Assembly (NCBI GenBank): GCA_039619475.1
Contig: CM077115.1
Span: forward strand, 555,604,826-555,668,825
Length of the DNA: 64,000 nt
DNA from: Icerya purchasi
Taxonomy: Eukaryota; Arthropoda; Insecta; Hemiptera; Monophlebidae
Direction: 5' to 3'
Made by a program: the position numbers and the translations under genes
The notes under the pieces: model-generated
Told to the model about the DNA's origin: nothing
Databases searched by the model: none
The model's input: only the letters and a program-made list of their open reading frames with translations
Part shown: positions 59,363-64,000 of the stretch, one piece after another
Position numbering within the stretch: position 1 is the stretch's first letter
How the letters are laid out: each line of letters opens with the position of its first letter

Positions 59363-60748
59363 TATGCGATGAAAAATAATAGTCGTTGCGTTGCGCAATT
59401 TCGTTTCACGAGCGATTTTCAAGACGTTTCACGACAAAAACGCATCGGTCCAGATTGTTGAAACAAACCGTTAATTATGTTAAGCATTAAGAAATTGATG
59501 CAGAAAACGGTCAGTGAAGTTAAAGCAATGCGCACGTTTTCAATCCAGTTAGAGATACGACACCGGATGGGACTTGATCAATATGCAATGGTTTTAAGAT
59601 CAGAAAATTAGAAAAAACTGTTGGTGGACATTGTGATTTGTCTATCGAAGACGAAATGCTTCAGAAATCGCTATACACCACCGGTGCGTGGGAAAATCTA
59701 GACGGAGCTTTTAATACGCAGAGAATTTACAATGGGTTTGCAACTTGGCTGCGGCAAACTTTTTACACTTCTGGTCTTCTCTACGCGTGTTCCCGATCCA
59801 TTCATTTTTTATAATTTCGTCAATTTCTTTATTCGGGCTCTTAAATCAGCCCGCAGTATTTTTCAAAGAGTCGCATTAGCAAATACACATATTTGGAGAA
59901 AATATGTAGCAAAGAAAATGTTTTCTGCAATAGGCGGAACCTAAGAAACAGATAATTTTAGAATTTTTTTTTATTGAAAAGTATCTATAAAAATACGTGC
60001 CTCTCATCGAAGCTCTTTTCAAGAACTGAAAAATGACTAGACCACGTATCATCGGACACGCTTTTAAGCAAAAACATTTTTAAAGGAAGTTCGGAAAAAT
60101 TTGATGTAATTTTAATAAGCTTCTAAGAGTTTTTTATGTTTCAACTTCTTTTTGTTATATTTTTGAAAAAAGGAGCAAGATTGGACTTTATGAAATGTAA
60201 CGATTTCGGTAAATGATTTTTAATGTACAATAATATTGCATTCTAGGGATTTAGTGAAGAAAGCAGCAAAACATTTCGTTGCAAATATCAATTGCGAATT
60301 TGTGGAGAAAGAAATTGATTTTTCCACTGATTTTTTCATGTACTAAAAGAAACCATGTGTGGCTCGTGCAGAATTCTGCTCTCTGAGTCGGCTGCGAATA
60401 AGATGTATAGCCCTGTTGTCCCACCACTTTCATGTTTCGTGGAGCTTCACCCTCTACAATAATCTGCTCATTCTGCTTACAAAACATCGCCTCTACTATC
60501 AACAAATATATTATGTATGTGCCCAGCCTTTTTATATCACTGAGTGTCATGGAACAGCACCGATAATGTTACTAGTATCCTTGCTAATTCATCGACAGCA
60601 ACGCTATCTGTGTCCTTCGGTTTATTAAAGTAATTAAATTAATTATCTATAAACACTGACCGCAAATCCGCGTGCTGTCATAGCCTTGGTAGCTAAAAAC
60701 AGCACGTTCGATGGTATTTTTAAATATATATATATATATATATATATA
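59327..60748. other. No recognised gene
   Basis: After a (TA)n tract (59327-59357) there are open stretches on both strands (59732-59944 and 60251-60628, for example) with no known motif. They could be an old element or an unrecognised exon, and I make no call. Confidence 0.35.
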
Positions 60749-60782
60749 CTAGGGAATTGGTTTCGCTGGCCGCTTCGCGGCC
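60749..60782 (-). other. Helitron 3' terminus: hairpin plus CTAG
   Basis: The stem GGCCGC/GCGGCC with a 3-nt loop at 60768-60782, then a 15-bp spacer, then CTAG at 60749-60752 and a T (A on the + strand at 60748). It is beside a (TA)n tract. Confidence 0.6.
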
Positions 60783-61737
60783 CGTTCCTTTGGATTTCAA
60801 ATAATTTTACTTTGTAAATTTTCATAAAGACTGCAGCATTCACATATATTTATTTTTTGGAGGCCACTGTGGTCTCGGTGTTTGTCACAGACGTAAGATT
60901 TAATTATTAATTTTTAATTTAAATTTATTATTCCTACTTTAATTATTAATTTAATGGTTAATTATTCAAGGTGCGAACATTGACATATATCGATACTTTA
61001 TGTGAAATAATATATTCTAATTACAATTTAAACTACTTTCTTTGCCAGTCAACCGCTAAAAAACAACACAATAATAATAATAATAATATACAAAGTTGTA
61101 TGGATAGTATAAAAGAAATAATAAAATATAAAACAATACGTAATACTATTATCAGCTGCAATGCGATGACGGTTGACTTAGGATCAGGTCACTACGAAAT
61201 TAGCAATTCAGTTTTAAGAAAAAATAAGAAACTGATGTTTCATTAATAACAAAGAATTTCTTCGCAATAGCCAGATGTTTCTTCATAAATTCATAAACTA
61301 TATATGTTCATAGATTTCAATAATAAATTTTTTGTTTAGCACGCTGCTTCAGTATACATAAATAAATAAATGTTATCAGAAATAATATATTATTATATTA
61401 ACTCTGTTCACACGGAAACGTCTAGGACATAATGTTCTATAATCATAGTTTAACTATTTGAATTTCTGCTGCGTTTACACTGTAACTAACATTGATAATT
61501 TCTGTTACATTTTTTTAAAATTTTGTACTCTTAAATTATAAAATTTTGGATATTTCATGTTTTTCTAATGTTTTTATGAAATGACGTTGATTAAAAAAAA
61601 AAAAAAAAGCTGTAGCTGTTATGAGGGCTCAGCTGGAGATATATATATTTTTTAAATTGACGTCTTTTCGTCTTTATAATGTAGAAACAAATAAATGGAC
61701 AAAAATGTTAAAACTTAATGAATCAAATTTTAAAAAA

Positions 61738-62470
61738 TCACCCAGTAGAATTCGGATTTGTGGCTTGTACAAAATTGTTAATCTCTTCATTAGATACGGA
61801 CGAATTTTTTACTCCTAAAGCAGCATGAACATGAGGAAGACCTCTTGTTTGGAATTCGATTACGTATAAAATATAAACCATTTCTCCGAAAATTTCACCT
61901 AACTTTAAAACTTTTAATAAATGATTTAATTTTAATTGGAATAGCCTACAACACAAATCTGGATGATTGATATGATATTGCTTTTCGTTTAAATTTAATT
62001 TTATTTCTATCCAATTAGGATTACACGTCATCGTAATAAAAAACATTGGTGCGAAACATGTGTATATGAGCTTGCAAGGTAAATTTTTCCTGGTTTTGGA
62101 CCTCCTATAGCTGCGATAGATTTGTCTATTTCACTTCGAGTAGCCATTTGTAGGATTTTTTTTTTTGATTAAATCTAGTAAACTGTAATTTTTCTTCTTC
62201 CACCTTACACCACATGTCAACAAAATATTCTTGCCCTAATTTAACTGTAATATTTTATCTGAGATATTTTTTTATTTTTATTATCTGCCATATCTATTTA
62301 CCAACCAACTGAATCATGTGGAAATATATTGCAAACTTTCGTAAGCAGAATTAATTTTCTTTCTATATAATAACTTTTCTCGGATCTGCATTTGGAGAAG
62401 TATAGAGCACTTCCACAATTTCAGCACAAGTTGGTCGATCACCAAGTACATGACGATGAGTTTTTCTAAT
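61738..62470 (-). pseudogene. Helitron Rep (Helitron_like_N) fragment
   Basis: Helitron Rep nicks and joins DNA for rolling-circle transposition. On the minus strand, near 62470-62390, the sequence reads VLGDRPTCAEIVEVLY. Near 62250-62170 it reads KLGQEYFVDMWCKVEEEKLQ and then FTRFNQKK, the usual start of the Helitron_like_N domain. After frame breaks an open stretch (62046-61738) reads FITMTCNPNW and VIEFQTRGLPHVHAAL. The HVH is the metal-binding two-histidine motif of HUH Rep proteins. The frame ends soon after, before the expected catalytic tyrosine motif, so it is truncated and dead. Confidence 0.8.
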
Positions 62471-62689
62471 ACTTTCTTCAAATTCCAAATGTGGCCGATT
62501 TCCCTTACCTTCTCATTAATTCTATTCTCTTCGTTAAACTTTCCTTCTAAATTTACAATTTTTTCCTATATTAGTCCCTCCATCTTCTCTTCCAAAATGA
62601 CTACCTCATTTTGGACCGTTTTGTAGGGCATAGTTTTAAAATTATCGATGTTTAGATTTATATTATTATTTATTTATTCTTCCTTTGGT

Positions 62690-64000
62690 TCTTTGAATTT
62701 TTTATTTAGGAATTCCATCAAACTTTTCATGTCCATTTGACTTTTAAATTTTGGGGGTCCCATATTTTCAATATATTTTAGCGATTCTATTAAATTATTT
62801 AAAAAAGGAAATGACCCTCGAGCTACCATGGAATGAGCTGTGGACTTTTTTAAAGTTTCTAGTCTTACTGCTTTCAGCGTGTATCTTCCCAAAATTTTAG
62901 TCCCTGAATATCAAAATTTTTCAAATTTCTTATTTTTCCTGTATTCTGGAGACCTTAGTGTGCAAATTAAAAAGAAAATCAATACGGTAACTCATATAGA
63001 TCGGTTGAGGAATGTTTTAAAAATTTGTTGCTCAAAACTTGATTTTCACATTTTTCAAAATTTGGGTCCTTTGATTTCAAAATTTTGGGGATCTTATATT
63101 TTTCCTATATTCTGGCGATTGTAATACATCATTTAAAAAAAACGATGACCCTTCAGCTGCCATGGAAAGAGTTGTGGACTTTTTTTTTGTTTCCAATATT
63201 TCCACTTTAAGCGTGCATTATTCCAAACTTTGGTCCCTAAATATCAAAATTTTTCGAGTTTTTTATTGTTCCTGTATTCTGCAGACCTTAATATGTAGTT
63301 AAAACGAAAATCAATACCATAACTCATATAGAACCGGCTGTGAAATTTTTTAAAACTTTTTGCTTAAAACTTGATTTTCACATTTTTTAAAAGTTGGGCC
63401 CTTTAATTTTAAAATTTTGGGGGTTTCGTATTTTTCCTATATTCCAACGATTGATATACATCATTTAAAGTAAAAAGTGACTCTCCACCTACCATGGGAA
63501 GAGCTGTGGACTTTTTTTTTTGTTTCCAGTCTCTCCTCTTAAAGCGGGCATTTTTCCAAATTTTAGTCCCTAAATATCAAAATTTTTCGAGTTTTTTATT
63601 GTTCCTGTATTCTGCAGACCTTAATGTGCAGTTGAAACGAAAATCAATACCATAACTCATATAGAACCGGCTGTGGAATTTTTTAAAATATTTTTTCTTT
63701 AAACTTGATTTTCACATTTTTTAAAATTTGGGCGCTTTAATTTTAAAATTTTGCGGTTCTCGTATTTTTCCTATATTTTAGCGATTAAAATACATCATTT
63801 AAAAAAAAAAGTGACCCTCCAGCTACCATGGGAAAAGCTGTAGACTTTTTTTACAGCTTTAAGCGCGTATTTTCCAAAATTTTGGTTCCTTAATATCAAA
63901 ATTTTTCGAATTTTATATTTTCCCCCTATTTTAAAGACCTTAGTGTACAGGTTAAAAAGAAAATCAATACCGTAACTTATATGGAACTGGCTGTACAATT
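62690..64000. repeat. Tandem array of ~333-bp units, runs off the window
   Basis: The landmark GACCCT(C/T)..GCT.CCATGG recurs at 62813, 63147, 63479 and 63813, giving periods of 334, 332 and 334 bp. Each unit also contains ATATCAAAATTTTT, TGTGGACTTTTTT and AAAATCAATAC blocks in the same order. A partial unit precedes 62813, so about four units are visible. The units differ by scattered substitutions and small indels. Minus-strand frames give short open stretches in some units (62892-62674 and 63998-63795), but they are not conserved through the array. Confidence 0.9.

Larger units (their letters stand above)
60749..62480 (-). mobile_element. Helitron relic (Rep region plus 3'-type end)
   Basis: On the minus strand, Helitron Rep-coding sequence spans about 62470-61738. 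About 1 kb further on, the strand ends with a hairpin (GGCCGC gaa GCGGCC, 60768-60782) and then CTAG at 60752-60749, followed by T. That is the standard Helitron 3' end (hairpin about 15 bp before CTRR, next base T). The gap is too short for a Helitron helicase, so the element is internally deleted or the end belongs to a related non-autonomous copy. Confidence 0.6.

Noticed and set aside
60971..61246. 91-codon + strand open frame between Helitron parts
   Set aside because: It includes a repeat-derived Asn run and no known motif; it could be chance in AT-rich DNA.
1..64000. CRISPR arrays, bacterial operons or ribosome-binding sites
   Set aside because: The sequence is eukaryotic: split gene, LINEs, SINE and microsatellites. 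No direct-repeat/spacer array was seen; the 333-bp tandem array has no spacers.

Overview
This window looks like nuclear DNA of an arthropod, most likely an insect. It is strongly AT-rich, has GT-AG introns of several kilobases, many (TA)n microsatellites and poly-A/poly-T runs, and relics of transposon classes common in insects (mariner, DUF4817/DDE_3 elements, Jockey-type and RNase H-bearing LINEs, hAT-like MITEs, Helitrons, a tRNA-derived SINE). I cannot name the species.

Only one host gene is recognised: the 3' part of a netrin gene on the + strand. Five coding exons (20983-21132, 24063-24164, 30219-30287, 34758-34932, 47146-47290) join in phase through consensus splice sites. They encode the third laminin-type EGF repeat, an acidic linker and the complete C-terminal NTR (netrin) domain, ending in a stop at 47288-47290. 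The N-terminal laminin domain and the first two EGF repeats were not found and presumably lie left of the window or in small exons I missed. The four introns total about 25.7 kb and hold many repeats.

Layout. 1-2440: no gene. 2451-3883: 5'-truncated LINE with an RNase H domain (- strand). 4695-6724: degraded DUF4817/DDE_3 DNA transposon with ~125-bp inverted repeats, and right beside it a 910-bp mariner (6737-7646) whose open transposase frame has lost two catalytic aspartates. 7985-8905: LINE reverse transcriptase relic. 11514-13000: LINE fragments on both strands. 15245-15425: tRNA-derived SINE. 15494-20061: Helitron-like and hAT-like non-autonomous elements and a 92-bp palindrome. 20983-47290: netrin exons, with introns holding LINE relics, hAT-like MITEs (several with perfect 8-bp target duplications) and an AT-flanked repeat family. 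49289-49557: 270-bp foldback. 54650-55860: Jockey-like LINE. 58340-58920: ZMYM1/hAT-like relic. 60749-62480: Helitron Rep relic with a CTAG-type end. 62690-64000: tandem array of ~333-bp units running off the window.

Nothing here is a clear undescribed biological system. The points most worth following are the related hAT-like MITE families, the mariner with an open frame across an internal deletion, the foldback and palindrome (possible long-hairpin RNA sources), the repeat family that keeps a short reading frame in three copies, and the tandem array whose unit is close to a whole number of codons.
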